Source of the DNA: Lentisphaerae bacterium GWF2_38_69
Lineage (GTDB): Bacteria; Verrucomicrobiota; Lentisphaeria; Victivallales; GWF2-38-69
Direction of reading: 5' to 3'
Assembly: GCA_001803205.1 (NCBI GenBank)
Contig: MHBE01000009.1
Coordinates: 1 to 39,165 of the forward strand
Length of the DNA stretch: 39,165 nt
A model generated the notes under the pieces. It had not been told where the DNA came from, did not search any database, and saw only the letters and a list, made by a program, of their open reading frames with translations. The position numbers and the translations under genes were made by a program. Numbering within the stretch: the first letter of the stretch is position 1; each line of letters opens with the position of its first letter. Shown here piece after piece: positions 23,948-31,765 of the stretch.

Positions 23948-24135
23948 ACTTTATGCAGTTTATTCAATACAGAAATCCTTTTTTAAAGATACCCATAATG
24001 AAACCTGGCAGAAGACACTCCCAAAAGAAATTCTAAAATAATATCAGCGTAATTGTATTTCATGAAAGGAGAGTTGACTTTATGGCAAGAGGAAAATACA
24101 CTTTATCACACATAATATGTGTAAAGGAGTAGTTT
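23948..24135. other. Spacer before the vapBC remnant
   Basis: No full gene seen. A 16-codon frame at 24082-24132 (MARGKYTLSHIICVKE) has AAAGGAG in front and another AAAGGAG at its end that serves the following mini-frame. It is too short to call as a gene. Confidence 0.35.
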
Positions 24136-24168
24136 ATGCCGAATGTTACGATAAAAAGAAGCAATTGA
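24136..24168 (+). pseudogene. VapB-like antitoxin remnant
   Basis: A good ribosome site (AAAGGAG, 24123-24129) and ATG open a frame MPNVTIKRSN that stops at once. The opening M-P-N-V-T-I-K is like the first strand of VapB-type antitoxins. What follows is the tail of a PIN toxin, so the rest of vapB and most of vapC have been deleted. Confidence 0.4.
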
Positions 24169-24175
24169 CTGCAGT

Positions 24176-24319
24176 ATGTTAAATACTCTTTCCTTTTGGG
24201 ATTCTTTGATTATCTGTTCTGCAGATTATCCTAAATGCTCCAGGATACTTACAGAAGACTTAAATCATTCTCAGGTTATTAGAGGAATCGAGATTTTAAA
24301 CCCATTTATAAAATCGTGA
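24176..24319 (+). pseudogene. VapC (PIN-domain) toxin, C-terminal remnant
   Basis: The frame reads LSFWDSLIICSADYPKCSRI, then LTEDLNHSQVIRGIEILNPF before TGA. This is the characteristic VapC ending: S-F-W-D-x-L-I, T-E-D-L-x-H-x-Q and I-x-N-P-F, carrying the third and fourth PIN acidic residues. The N-terminal two thirds of the domain are missing. Its stop overlaps the GTG start of tmk. It is non-functional as an RNase but may supply the coupling context for tmk translation. Confidence 0.7.
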
Positions 24320-24975
24320 AAAAACAAAATATAAACAAAGGTTTTTTTATAACTTTTGAAGGGCCGGAAGGCTCAGGGAAGTCCACACAGGTTAAACTGC
24401 TGGCTGAATTCCTTGATTCTGAAGGCATTTCTTATATCCTGACGAGAGAGCCGGGCGGAACGGATTTTGCAGAGAAGATAAGGGGTATATTGAAAGACAC
24501 ATCTCTCAACAAGGTTTTATCATTGAAGACAGAAGCACTTCTCTTTCAGGCAGCAAGAGCACAGCATGTTTTTGAAAAAATCAAACCTGCCCTTAAAGAT
24601 GGAAAAATAGTAATATGCGACAGATATGCGGATTCCTCAACTGTTTACCAGGGTGAAGCAAGAGGGTTGGGAAAGAAAGAAATTGAAGCTCTGAACTATT
24701 TTTCGACGGATAATCTTAATCCTGATCTTACCATACTGATGGACATTGACCCGGAAACAGGACTTTCAAGGGCTCACATCAGAGAAAACTGTTCACTTGA
24801 GAAAGACCGTTTTGAAGAGCAGGGGTTATCCTTCCATAAGAAAATCAGGGAAGCTTTCCTAAGACTTGCCTCGGAGCATCCAAGCAGATACAGGATTATT
24901 AATGCCTCAGATGAAGTTTCAGTAATTCATAACAAAATCATACATATCCTCAGAGATGAATTTAAGCTATTTTGA
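24316..24975 (+). CDS. tmk: Thymidylate kinase
   Basis: A 219-residue enzyme that phosphorylates dTMP to dTDP. Seen are the P-loop FEGPEGSGKST (residues 14-24), ILTREPGGTDFAEKIR, the DRY motif region VICDRYADSSTVYQGEARGL, and ILMDIDPETGLSRA before the lid. Length is normal. It starts with GTG overlapping the stop of the VapC remnant (GTGA), with no clear ribosome site, which suggests that the deletion placed it directly after the old toxin gene. Its end overlaps holB by 20 bases. Confidence 0.94.
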   Translation: MKKQNINKGFFITFEGPEGSGKSTQVKLLAEFLDSEGISYILTREPGGTDFAEKIRGILKDTSLNKVLSLKTEALLFQAARAQHVFEKIKPALKDGKIVICDRYADSSTVYQGEARGLGKKEIEALNYFSTDNLNPDLTILMDIDPETGLSRAHIRENCSLEKDRFEEQGLSFHKKIREAFLRLASEHPSRYRIINASDEVSVIHNKIIHILRDEFKLF

Positions 24976-26044
24976 GAATAAATACCCGCATGTAATAAAA
25001 TCGATTCGCACAGCTAAGAGCAACAATAGGCTCGCTCACGCTTATTTGATTTATGCTGATGATACCGCACTTGGCAAAGAGCTTTCCTCTGTAATGGCTA
25101 AGTTAATCGCATGTGAAAAAAATACTGAAGGAGTAGGCCTACTCAGGGCAGACCTACCCCGGGCAGACCTGCCCTGCGGAAAGTGCAGAAGCTGCCTGGC
25201 TCTTGAGAGAAACTCCTATACAGATTTATACAAACTGGAACCTCTTTCGAAATCAAGGAGGATTCTTATTGGAGATAATGACAGGGAGCCTAATACAATG
25301 AGATGGTTTCAGTCAAGGTTCTATTATTCATCTTTAAGTTCATCCGGTTCAAAAAAACTAGGTATAATCTACGAGGCTGACAGAATTCTGATACAGGCGC
25401 AGAATGCTTTTCTCAAGACGCTTGAAGAACCGCCGGCAAATTCGCATTTTATTTTGTGTACAGATAATCCTAAAGCGCTTCTTCCGACAGTGCTTTCCAG
25501 ATGCCATAAAATTTCACTTCTGACCAATAAGGTTTCATATGAGTTCAAACACGCAAAAGATCTTTTTGACTCTCTGAGACGAATTGTTTCTTCTGAAAAA
25601 AATATTTCAAATGCCGGAAAGGAAATAGAAATACTTTGCGGGATATTCACAGATATCAAGAACGAGGCTGAAAAAGAGATTGCTGCAGAGTTTGATGAGA
25701 AGGCCAGGAGAAGCGGAGAATCAGCTTCTGACATAAAAAAATATCTTACTCCGGCTAAAGATGCGGCCGTCTCAGCTGGTTATATGCTAAGAAGAGAAGA
25801 ACTCATCAATGCCATAGTTACCTGGTTTTCACAGTTGTATCAATTGTCCCTTGGTATTTCCCATAGCAACCTGCCAAATGGTGAAATTATTGATGAAAAA
25901 ATAATAGCTGAAGCTAATGTGGATGATTTGAAAGTTTTGGCTTATCTTGAATACGCTGAAAGACTATCATGGGTGCTTAAATTCAATATTGATGATACAT
26001 TGGCTGTCCATGAGTTTGTAATGAATTCTTTCTTTAAAACTTAA
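24956..26044 (+). CDS. holB: DNA polymerase III delta' subunit
   Basis: A 362-residue clamp-loader subunit. The N-terminal RLAHAYLIYADD, the zinc module (Cys53, then CGKCRSC with Cys74, 77 and 80), KLGIIYEADRILIQAQNAFL, KTLEEPPANSHFILCTDN and the arginine-finger-type TVLSRCHKI (the S-R-C motif) identify it. tmk-holB adjacency is common in bacteria. The zinc module is enlarged between Cys53 and Cys74 by about 15 residues (GVGLLRADLPRADLP). Their DNA, 25133-25174, is a cluster of palindromes and a tandem repeat. The C-terminal part is weakly conserved, as usual. Confidence 0.9.
   Translation: MNLSYFENKYPHVIKSIRTAKSNNRLAHAYLIYADDTALGKELSSVMAKLIACEKNTEGVGLLRADLPRADLPCGKCRSCLALERNSYTDLYKLEPLSKSRRILIGDNDREPNTMRWFQSRFYYSSLSSSGSKKLGIIYEADRILIQAQNAFLKTLEEPPANSHFILCTDNPKALLPTVLSRCHKISLLTNKVSYEFKHAKDLFDSLRRIVSSEKNISNAGKEIEILCGIFTDIKNEAEKEIAAEFDEKARRSGESASDIKKYLTPAKDAAVSAGYMLRREELINAIVTWFSQLYQLSLGISHSNLPNGEIIDEKIIAEANVDDLKVLAYLEYAERLSWVLKFNIDDTLAVHEFVMNSFFKT
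25133..25174 (+). repeat. Palindromic tandem insertion inside holB
   Basis: It contains the palindrome GTAGGCCTAC (25133-25142), two nearly identical 15-bp units encoding RADLP (25145-25159 and 25160-25174) and a hairpin GGGCAG-AC-CTGCCC (25161-25174). It is GC-rich compared with its surroundings and stays in frame. Confidence 0.6.
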
Positions 26045-26125
26045 AATTATCTCGATACAACTGCCTGCGGCAGTCACTCAGGATGCTTAAATCCGTTTAT
26101 TGCCTTTCAATTACACTCGGGAGCC

Positions 26126-26413
26126 GTGTTTTGCGTGGCAAAATATATAGAGATGGTGTGTTTCTGCAACCAGACTATCAGTGAAAGCCTGAAGAAGTCG
26201 TTTTACTCCGGCAGGATTATAGAAGTTAATCTGGATGTTGCAGGGAATTGGGGGAGAATTCAGGGAGAGCTTGCAAAAAAAGGACAGATGATGCCGGTAA
26301 TAGATTCTTTAATCGCCTGCACTGGAATTACCTATTCCATGGCAGTAGTAACACGAAACATAACAGACATGGAAAGAAAGCATCTGGATAGTATTCCTTT
26401 GTGTTACCTTTGA
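26126..26413 (+). pseudogene. PIN-domain (FitB/VapC-type) toxin, C-terminal part
   Basis: A frame of 95 residues. The part from about residue 30 matches the second half of FitB-type VapC toxins: SGRIIEVNLDVAGNWGRIQG, then QMMPVIDSLIACTGI and MAVVTRNITDMERKHLDSI, carrying the D-S-L-I-A and V-T-R-N-x-x-D motifs. The first strand with L-D-T-N-V and the second acidic residue are missing, and the first 28 residues are unrelated. The usual N-P ending is also altered. No antitoxin gene precedes it. It is a remnant lying 81 bases after holB. Confidence 0.65.
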
Positions 26414-26570
26414 GTTGTGGTCAAATGTTTTAAGAGTTCACCACTAAGGGCACTAAGGGAAGAAGTAAAAGCCAGGAGGGAGGAGATGATGTTTGATGTT
26501 GGATGGAAGACCGGAAACGGATTTAGCCACAGCTTGCACGGATTAACGCGGATAAGATAAAGAAACAGGT

Positions 26571-26592
26571 GGTTCGGGGTTCGGGGTTCGGG
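26571..26592. repeat. Three-copy 7-bp tandem repeat
   Basis: GGTTCGG occurs three times in a row, plus one G. Such G-rich heptamer arrays are prone to slippage. Confidence 0.7.
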
Positions 26593-26750
26593 AAATACCT
26601 AAAACCCGAAACTGAAAACCGGCTTTTATGTTTTTATTTTGTTATAAAGAAACCATTCATGCATCAAAGGGACGCGTGGTGTCCTATAGAGTAGGATATT
26701 TTTCCCCATATACAAAATTATTTTAATGTAAAATATTGCTTAGACAGCTT

Positions 26751-26820
26751 CTCGATACTTCGCTTCGCTCAACTCGATGACCGTTCCAGAGTGCGATGAG
26801 TTTTAGCATGGTGTATCGAG
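26751..26820. repeat. REP/MITE-like inverted unit
   Basis: CTCGATAC (26751-26758) and GTATCGAG (26813-26820) are perfect inverted ends of a 70-base, locally GC-rich segment (CTTCGCTTCGCTCAACTCGA inside). A second CTCGATAC occurs at 26051-26058 next to a hairpin ACTGCC-TGC-GGCAGT (26060-26074), which suggests a dispersed family. Confidence 0.45.
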
Positions 26821-27078
26821 GGGCAGACTATCGGGTTTTTCGAAAACAAATTCGATTACGGTATATAAAAAGTAGATATCAATACTTTACTAAAAAGCTA
26901 AGAATTAACGCAATCAGACTTGGCTGTAGACGAGAACCGCATTTATTGCTAGATTTGAAAAAGGGATAAAATTGCCGCTAACATACCTCCCTTATACTTC
27001 TCTTTATCCATGAATTCTGCTGAAGAGCGATTTTTATTAGACTGAAACTGGTAGTTTTCTTCATGTTTCCTACCCTTA

Positions 27079-28134
27079 TTATATTGTTGAAAACTTCCAG
27101 ATTGTTTTTTCTTTATAAGGTTTTATGGGTGTCGCAATAGTATCAGGAAAAGCCGGATGGTTTACGCTATCCGGAAGTCCTTGTGTTTCAAGGCAGAAAG
27201 CATATTGTTTTGGGTAACAGTGTCCTGATTTGCCTATTTTCGAGCCGTCCAGGAAATTGGAAGTATAGAAGACCAATCCAGGCTGGTTTGTACAGACATC
27301 TATTTTAATGCCGCTATCGGGAGAGTAAGCTGAAATAGATGCCTTTGAAAGGGAAGGGGAGTTTAGAACCCATGGGTGGTCATAACCTCTTGTTTGCCGG
27401 ATTTGCGCAAAATCGTCGTTTATTTTCTTGCCTATATCTGTTTCTTTTCTGAAATCCATAGGTGTATTTTCAACATTCTCAAGTTTTCCCAAGGGTATTG
27501 AAAACTTGTCTGTGGGAATATATTTATCTGAGTCGACTCTAATCACATTATTTAGAATGTCTTTTCTTGAAGTTTCTCCGTTTAAGTTGAAATAGGTATG
27601 GTTTGTCATAACGACCGGGGTTGGCTTATCTGTCGAGGCCTGGTATTCAATCGAGAATTCATTATCGGAATTAAGTTTGTAAGTGACGATTACATTAAGA
27701 GTTCCCGGGTATCCTTCCTCTCCGTCCGGGCTGATTCTTGAGAGAACCAGACTGACAGAATTATCATCTTTTTTTTCTATCGCGTCCCATATTTGCTGGT
27801 CAAACCCCTTGATGCCGCCATGAAGGTTTTTAAGACCGGCTTCATTTTTTGCAAGTTGATAAGTCCTGCCTGCTATCTTGAACATGCCGTTAGCTATTCT
27901 TCCTGAAGTTCTGCCTATTATAGCGCCGAAATAGACGTCATTCTTTAAGTAGCTGTCCAGATCATTATAACCTAATACTATGTCGGTTTTCTTACCTTTC
28001 CTGTCCGGCACAAGCAACGAGGTAATAATTCCGCCATAAGTAATTATACCTGCGGACATTTTACCGTTATCTAATTTAAAGAGATAAACTTCCCTGCCGG
28101 AAAGAGTACCGAAGAGTTTTTTTGTAATTCTCAT
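27079..28134 (-). CDS. galM: Aldose 1-epimerase (galactose mutarotase)
   Basis: A 351-residue enzyme that interconverts alpha and beta anomers of glucose and galactose. Family features are ITYGGIITSLLVPDRKGKK, the GRIANGMFKIAGRTYQL strand pair, NLHGGIKGFDQQIWDA, the catalytic His in VMTNHTYFNLNGE and the catalytic Glu in AFCLETQGLPDSVNHPAFP. No signal peptide, so it should act in the cytoplasm. It lies 11 bases after the GH13 gene on the same strand, so the pair forms a sugar-use operon in which the epimerase can process released glucose. Confidence 0.94.
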   Translation of the reverse strand: MRITKKLFGTLSGREVYLFKLDNGKMSAGIITYGGIITSLLVPDRKGKKTDIVLGYNDLDSYLKNDVYFGAIIGRTSGRIANGMFKIAGRTYQLAKNEAGLKNLHGGIKGFDQQIWDAIEKKDDNSVSLVLSRISPDGEEGYPGTLNVIVTYKLNSDNEFSIEYQASTDKPTPVVMTNHTYFNLNGETSRKDILNNVIRVDSDKYIPTDKFSIPLGKLENVENTPMDFRKETDIGKKINDDFAQIRQTRGYDHPWVLNSPSLSKASISAYSPDSGIKIDVCTNQPGLVFYTSNFLDGSKIGKSGHCYPKQYAFCLETQGLPDSVNHPAFPDTIATPIKPYKEKTIWKFSTI

Positions 28135-28145
28135 TTGCTGCCTTA

Positions 28146-29876
28146 TTATTTAACTTCAAAAATCATTGCTTCAAAAGGTTTGAGAGAGATTTTCGAATCA
28201 TTTATATGTGGGTTTGATGAGTAGTTGTGAATAAGAAGTTTCGCTTTCCTAAGATCAGCTGTCTTGGTATCGAAATCTGTATGAGTTCCTCTGAAATTGC
28301 ATACTACAAGAAACTCTTTGCCTTCATATTCTCTTGAATAGGCATAGACATTTTCATTATTAAAATCGATAATATTTACTGTGCCGTAAACAAAAGCAGG
28401 ATTGGCTTTTCTAAGGGAAATCATTTTTTTATAGTAATTGAGGATTGAATCCGGATCTTTCAATTCAGCTTCGACATTGATGGTCTTATAGTTTGGATTA
28501 ACCTTTATCCATGGAGTGTCAGCAGATGTAAATCCCGCATTTTTGGCACTGCTCCACTGCATAGGAGTTCTAGCATTATCCCTGCATCTTGCCAGGATCC
28601 CGGGGAGCAATTCAGCTTCAGTTTTTCCTTCGGCAATTTTTTCCTTATAATAATTAATTTCTTCTACATCTTTAAATTCTGCAGGAGTAAAAGGGCAATT
28701 TGTCATTCCTATTTCATCACCCTGGAAGACATATGGCACGCCCCACTGTGTCAAGAGAAAAGTCGCAAGCATTTTTGCCGATGGTTTCCAATAATCCTTG
28801 TCGTTGCCCCAACGGCTTACAGCTCTTGCCTGATCATGATTGTCGAGAACAGCACTTATCCAGCCTTTTCCATAAAGGCCATTGTACCAGTTCTGATAGA
28901 TTTTCTTAAATGCCACCAGACTATAAGGGGTCGGATGGAATTTGTCCCCGTCATTGCCCAGTCCCATTATGTCGAGCTGGAAAAGAGTTTTGAGAGGTCC
29001 TTCTTTTTCTCCTACAAACTCATAAGCATTTTCAGGATCTACTCCTGGCATTTCTCCCACTGTCAGGATGTCATATTCCGAGAGTACCTTATCATTCATC
29101 ATCTTAAGGTAGATTAAAGCCATAGGCATTTTACCCCAGAGATCTGAACTTTGGTTAATGTCGGGAAGAGCATTGAGCGTAATTACATCGAAACGGATTC
29201 CGTCAGCGCCTTTGTCCAGCCAGAACTTTGCCACGCTGAAGAGCTCTTCTCTGACCTTAGTGGTTTTCCAGTTGAGGGCAGGCTGCTGTTTTGCGAAGAT
29301 ATGTAAATAGTATTCGTTGGTCGGCTTGTTATATTCCCATGCTGAACCGGAAAACCACGATTTCCAGTCATTAGGTGCTGAACCGTCTGCTTTTGGCGGA
29401 TACCATACATAAAAGTCATGATAAGGGTTATCTTTGGATTTTCTGGCTTCGATAAACCACTGGTGTTCATCTGAAGTATGGCTGAAAACCATGTCAACAA
29501 GAATTTTTATGCCTTTCGCGTGAGCTGATTTTACAAGTGAATCGAAATCCTTGAGTTGACCGAATTTTGGATCAACATTTTTATAATCGCTGATATCATA
29601 ACCCATATCTACTCCAGGAGAAGGATAGAATGGCGTAATCCAAATTACATCGACTCCGAGGTTTTTTAGGTAGTCGAGTTTATTTTCAATCCCTTTAAGG
29701 TCTCCTATGCCTGTGCCTTTGGAATCATTGAAGGAACGGATGTAGACTTCATAGCACACGGCATTATGCCACCATCGAGCATTTCCTTTGGCAATAGTTA
29801 AACTATTGTCTTCAGCAGGCAGGTTTGAGCATGAAAGAGCCGCTCCCATTGCTAACGCAACTAAGGTTTTTTTCAT
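28146..29876 (-). CDS. GH13 alpha-glucosidase/alpha-amylase, exported
   Basis: A 576-residue glycoside hydrolase family 13 enzyme. The N-terminal MKKTLVALAMGAALSCSNLP is a signal peptide with a possible but atypical lipobox (ALSC). GH13 regions: I VDMVFSHTSDEH (128-138), II GADGIRFDVIT (nucleophile Asp230), III LTVGEMPG (acid/base Glu275), IV VLDNHDQAR (Asp348). WFIEARKSKDNPYHDFYVW and DNARTPMQWSSAKNAGF are typical of the oligo-1,6-glucosidase/MalL group. Region I has Ser where the family has an almost invariant Asn (N-H). The likely substrate is short alpha-glucans or maltose-type sugars outside the cytoplasm, with galM downstream. Confidence 0.9.
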   Translation of the reverse strand: MKKTLVALAMGAALSCSNLPAEDNSLTIAKGNARWWHNAVCYEVYIRSFNDSKGTGIGDLKGIENKLDYLKNLGVDVIWITPFYPSPGVDMGYDISDYKNVDPKFGQLKDFDSLVKSAHAKGIKILVDMVFSHTSDEHQWFIEARKSKDNPYHDFYVWYPPKADGSAPNDWKSWFSGSAWEYNKPTNEYYLHIFAKQQPALNWKTTKVREELFSVAKFWLDKGADGIRFDVITLNALPDINQSSDLWGKMPMALIYLKMMNDKVLSEYDILTVGEMPGVDPENAYEFVGEKEGPLKTLFQLDIMGLGNDGDKFHPTPYSLVAFKKIYQNWYNGLYGKGWISAVLDNHDQARAVSRWGNDKDYWKPSAKMLATFLLTQWGVPYVFQGDEIGMTNCPFTPAEFKDVEEINYYKEKIAEGKTEAELLPGILARCRDNARTPMQWSSAKNAGFTSADTPWIKVNPNYKTINVEAELKDPDSILNYYKKMISLRKANPAFVYGTVNIIDFNNENVYAYSREYEGKEFLVVCNFRGTHTDFDTKTADLRKAKLLIHNYSSNPHINDSKISLKPFEAMIFEVK

Positions 29877-30034
29877 AGATAGTACTCCCCCTTTTTGTTT
29901 TGAATTACAGAAAAAATGATTAATCCATTATAACATAAAGATGTACTAACCGTCAAGGTGCAGCTGACCTTTAAATAAAACAAGTGATGAGTTAAAGTTA
30001 TTATGCTATTTGGAGATAATTGAATAATAAAGAA

Positions 30035-30448
30035 TTATTTAGAGTTTTCCGGAACGAAGTTGGTTTTCAGAAGATTGATTATAGGAAGGAAAAGAGGGCA
30101 GGGCAGTTCTTTCCAGTCGAACCAATCCCATTTTTCACATTTATCAGGCTCCATTATTTTTAATTCACCTGAAGAGTAATCAGCAAGCATAAAAATAGTT
30201 ATGTAGTGTTTGGATTCCAACTGAAATATATCGTTAGTGACACTTGCGAATCGGATGTTTTTTATTATAAGATTTGTTTCCTCTGCCGTTTCCCTTATTG
30301 CACACTCTTCCCAGGATTCCCCGAATTCCAGATGTCCCCCAGGGAAACACCATGAAGCTGCTCCGTGAGCATTTTTTCTCTTTCCAAGAAGTACTTTCCC
30401 GCTCTTTCTGATAATCATTCCTACTCCGACTCTTGGAAAACGATTCAT
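30035..30448 (-). CDS. Nudix hydrolase
   Basis: A 137-residue pyrophosphohydrolase. The Nudix box is GGHLEFGESWEECAIRETAE followed by ETNL (from Gly38), matching G-x5-E-x7-R-E-U-x-E-E except that the usual last Gly is Asn. The substrate is not set by the box; the W-C-F-P-G-G-H-L-E start resembles NUDT15-like members acting on (d)NTPs. The ATG overlaps the stop of the chorismate mutase gene by 4 bases (ATGA), so the two are translationally coupled. Confidence 0.88.
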   Translation of the reverse strand: MNRFPRVGVGMIIRKSGKVLLGKRKNAHGAASWCFPGGHLEFGESWEECAIRETAEETNLIIKNIRFASVTNDIFQLESKHYITIFMLADYSSGELKIMEPDKCEKWDWFDWKELPCPLFLPIINLLKTNFVPENSK

Positions 30449-30951
30449 ATTTTCTTTCCTATAACGGCGTAACTTAAAGGTTGATTATTATTAGAAGGAT
30501 TATTTATAGTTATTATATCAATTGCAGGATGAGCAGTGTTTGTAGATGGAGTTCTTATGACCGCGTAAGTATTTAAAGAATTCTCTGCTGCTTCTACGGC
30601 TTCTGTTGCTGAATGGAAGCCTTTGAGGTTTATGCAGCTTCCGAATTTTGAAAGAGTTGCGATAATGGCAAATATGTCATTTTTGTCATAGGAAATTGTT
30701 ATGGGGTGTTCGAACAGCCGGGCACCAGAAATAATTTCTCTGAATACGGCAGAAACAATTTCTTTTGGGAAACTGGATTTGGCGCAGAGCCTTTCCATTA
30801 TTCTTTTTTCTCTCTCTGGTACAAACACTGCTGCAGAAGAAGATTCTTTTATCTTTCCGACCTCTTTAACAAGTTCATATCTTTTTGCAATGAGATCGAT
30901 TATTTCATCATCGACAGCATCAATGTTTTTTCTGAGTTCTTCTATATTCAT
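30445..30951 (-). CDS. Chorismate mutase with a vestigial prephenate-dehydratase-like tail
   Basis: A 168-residue protein. Residues 1-85 are an AroQ-type chorismate mutase: IEELRKNIDAVDDEIIDLIA, KRYELVKEVGKIK and VPEREKRIMERL contain the catalytic Arg, Lys and acidic positions. The remaining 80 residues (ITISYDKNDIFAIIATLSKF, FHSATEAVEAAENSLNTYAV) have the rhythm of one lobe of prephenate dehydratase but lack its T-R-F catalytic motif and the ACT domain. A full P-protein is about 360 residues. It would convert chorismate to prephenate for phenylalanine and tyrosine synthesis. The nature of the tail is inference. Confidence 0.75.
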   Translation of the reverse strand: MNIEELRKNIDAVDDEIIDLIAKRYELVKEVGKIKESSSAAVFVPEREKRIMERLCAKSSFPKEIVSAVFREIISGARLFEHPITISYDKNDIFAIIATLSKFGSCINLKGFHSATEAVEAAENSLNTYAVIRTPSTNTAHPAIDIITINNPSNNNQPLSYAVIGKKI

Positions 30952-31307
30952 AATTAAACGGTATGAAGATTTTTAAAGTATAGGATTATTTTTATTTTTC
31001 TTAATTTTTCCCGGATTTAATTCATTTTACAAGTGTAATCCTTAGTCTGCTTATTAATTTGTAATAAATAAGCAATTGGAGACACAGCAAAACAAGATTG
31101 ATCAATAAGTTTACATTCGCTGTTCAAGGGTGTAGAGATACTTTAATTCCAATGCCGGCTTTCAGTGACTTGAAACATAATATGTAAAATTTAAACATAT
31201 AAATGTTCTTAAAGAAATTGATGCTGCTATACAATATGGCACAGAGTATCAAATGACCCTTAAATAAAAACTATCGATTATATCATCTATTTTCTAAAAC
31301 TCAGAGT
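30952..31307. other. Intergenic stretch with possible gene debris
   Basis: No intact gene. Near 31203-31268 a short plus-strand frame reads NVLKEIDAAIQYGTEYQMTLK before a stop, which looks like the tail of a lost gene. Confidence 0.3.
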
Positions 31308-31589
31308 TTAAAATGTCAGAGTTTCTATAAGGTTTTCATGCTTCAGTTTTTCAGGAAATGTTGAGTAATCTGATAAAATACCAAAAAAATCATCGGCTTT
31401 AAATGCAGTTTCAGGAGCAATGACTCCTTTTTTGTTGTCTTTTATCCCTTTTGCAATAGTAAAAAAAAGTGGAAACCTTGGGGTCGAAAATCTTATGATA
31501 GTATCCAATATCCTCCCTAATAAAGAATTATCGGAGGAACCTTTTACGAGTTCCTGACCAGCTTCTTTGACTGATACAGGTGTTGTCAT
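31308..31589 (-). CDS. Hypothetical protein
   Basis: A 93-residue frame (MTTPVSVKEAGQELVKGSSD to the end LKHENLIETLTF) with balanced composition and a hydrophobic PRFPLFFTIAKGI segment. No family is recognised and no strong ribosome site is seen. A plus-strand frame with protein-like content begins over its 5' end, so one of the two may be a remnant. The call rests mainly on length and composition. Confidence 0.35.
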   Translation of the reverse strand: MTTPVSVKEAGQELVKGSSDNSLLGRILDTIIRFSTPRFPLFFTIAKGIKDNKKGVIAPETAFKADDFFGILSDYSTFPEKLKHENLIETLTF

Positions 31590-31728
31590 TGCTTGGAATA
31601 CTTATACTGCCAAAGGCAATCCATCCTTTCATACCGATGGAGCTGTAACATTCTCTGAATCTTCATATCATAAGATAAATAAACCTCTCATTATAAACTC
31701 AGATTTTGCAGTTGGTTATCTTCCATGA
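31560..31728 (+). pseudogene. Possible C-terminal gene fragment
   Basis: A plus-strand frame without a start reads TGVVIAWNTYTAKGNPSFHT, then DGAVTFSESSYHKINKPLII and NSDFAVGYLP before TGA. The composition is like that of a secreted or beta-rich protein rather than random sequence. It is opened by a TGA just upstream, so only a fragment remains. No family recognised. Confidence 0.25.
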
Positions 31729-31765
31729 AGCGAAAATTAAAATTGACGGCAATAAAGATATGATT

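Larger units (their letters stand above)
26414..27078. other. Gene-free spacer with short repeats
   Basis: No coding frame of note in 665 bases. It holds a 9-bp tandem CACTAAGGG x2 (26442-26459), a 7-bp tandem GGTTCGG x3 (26571-26592) and a REP-like inverted unit (26751-26820). Confidence 0.6.

Noticed and set aside
24082-24132. 16-codon frame with a good ribosome site
   Set aside because: Too short and unlike any known leader peptide; more likely part of the degraded toxin-antitoxin region.
26060-26074. Terminator after holB
   Set aside because: The hairpin ACTGCC-TGC-GGCAGT is followed by CACTCAGG and not by a T run.
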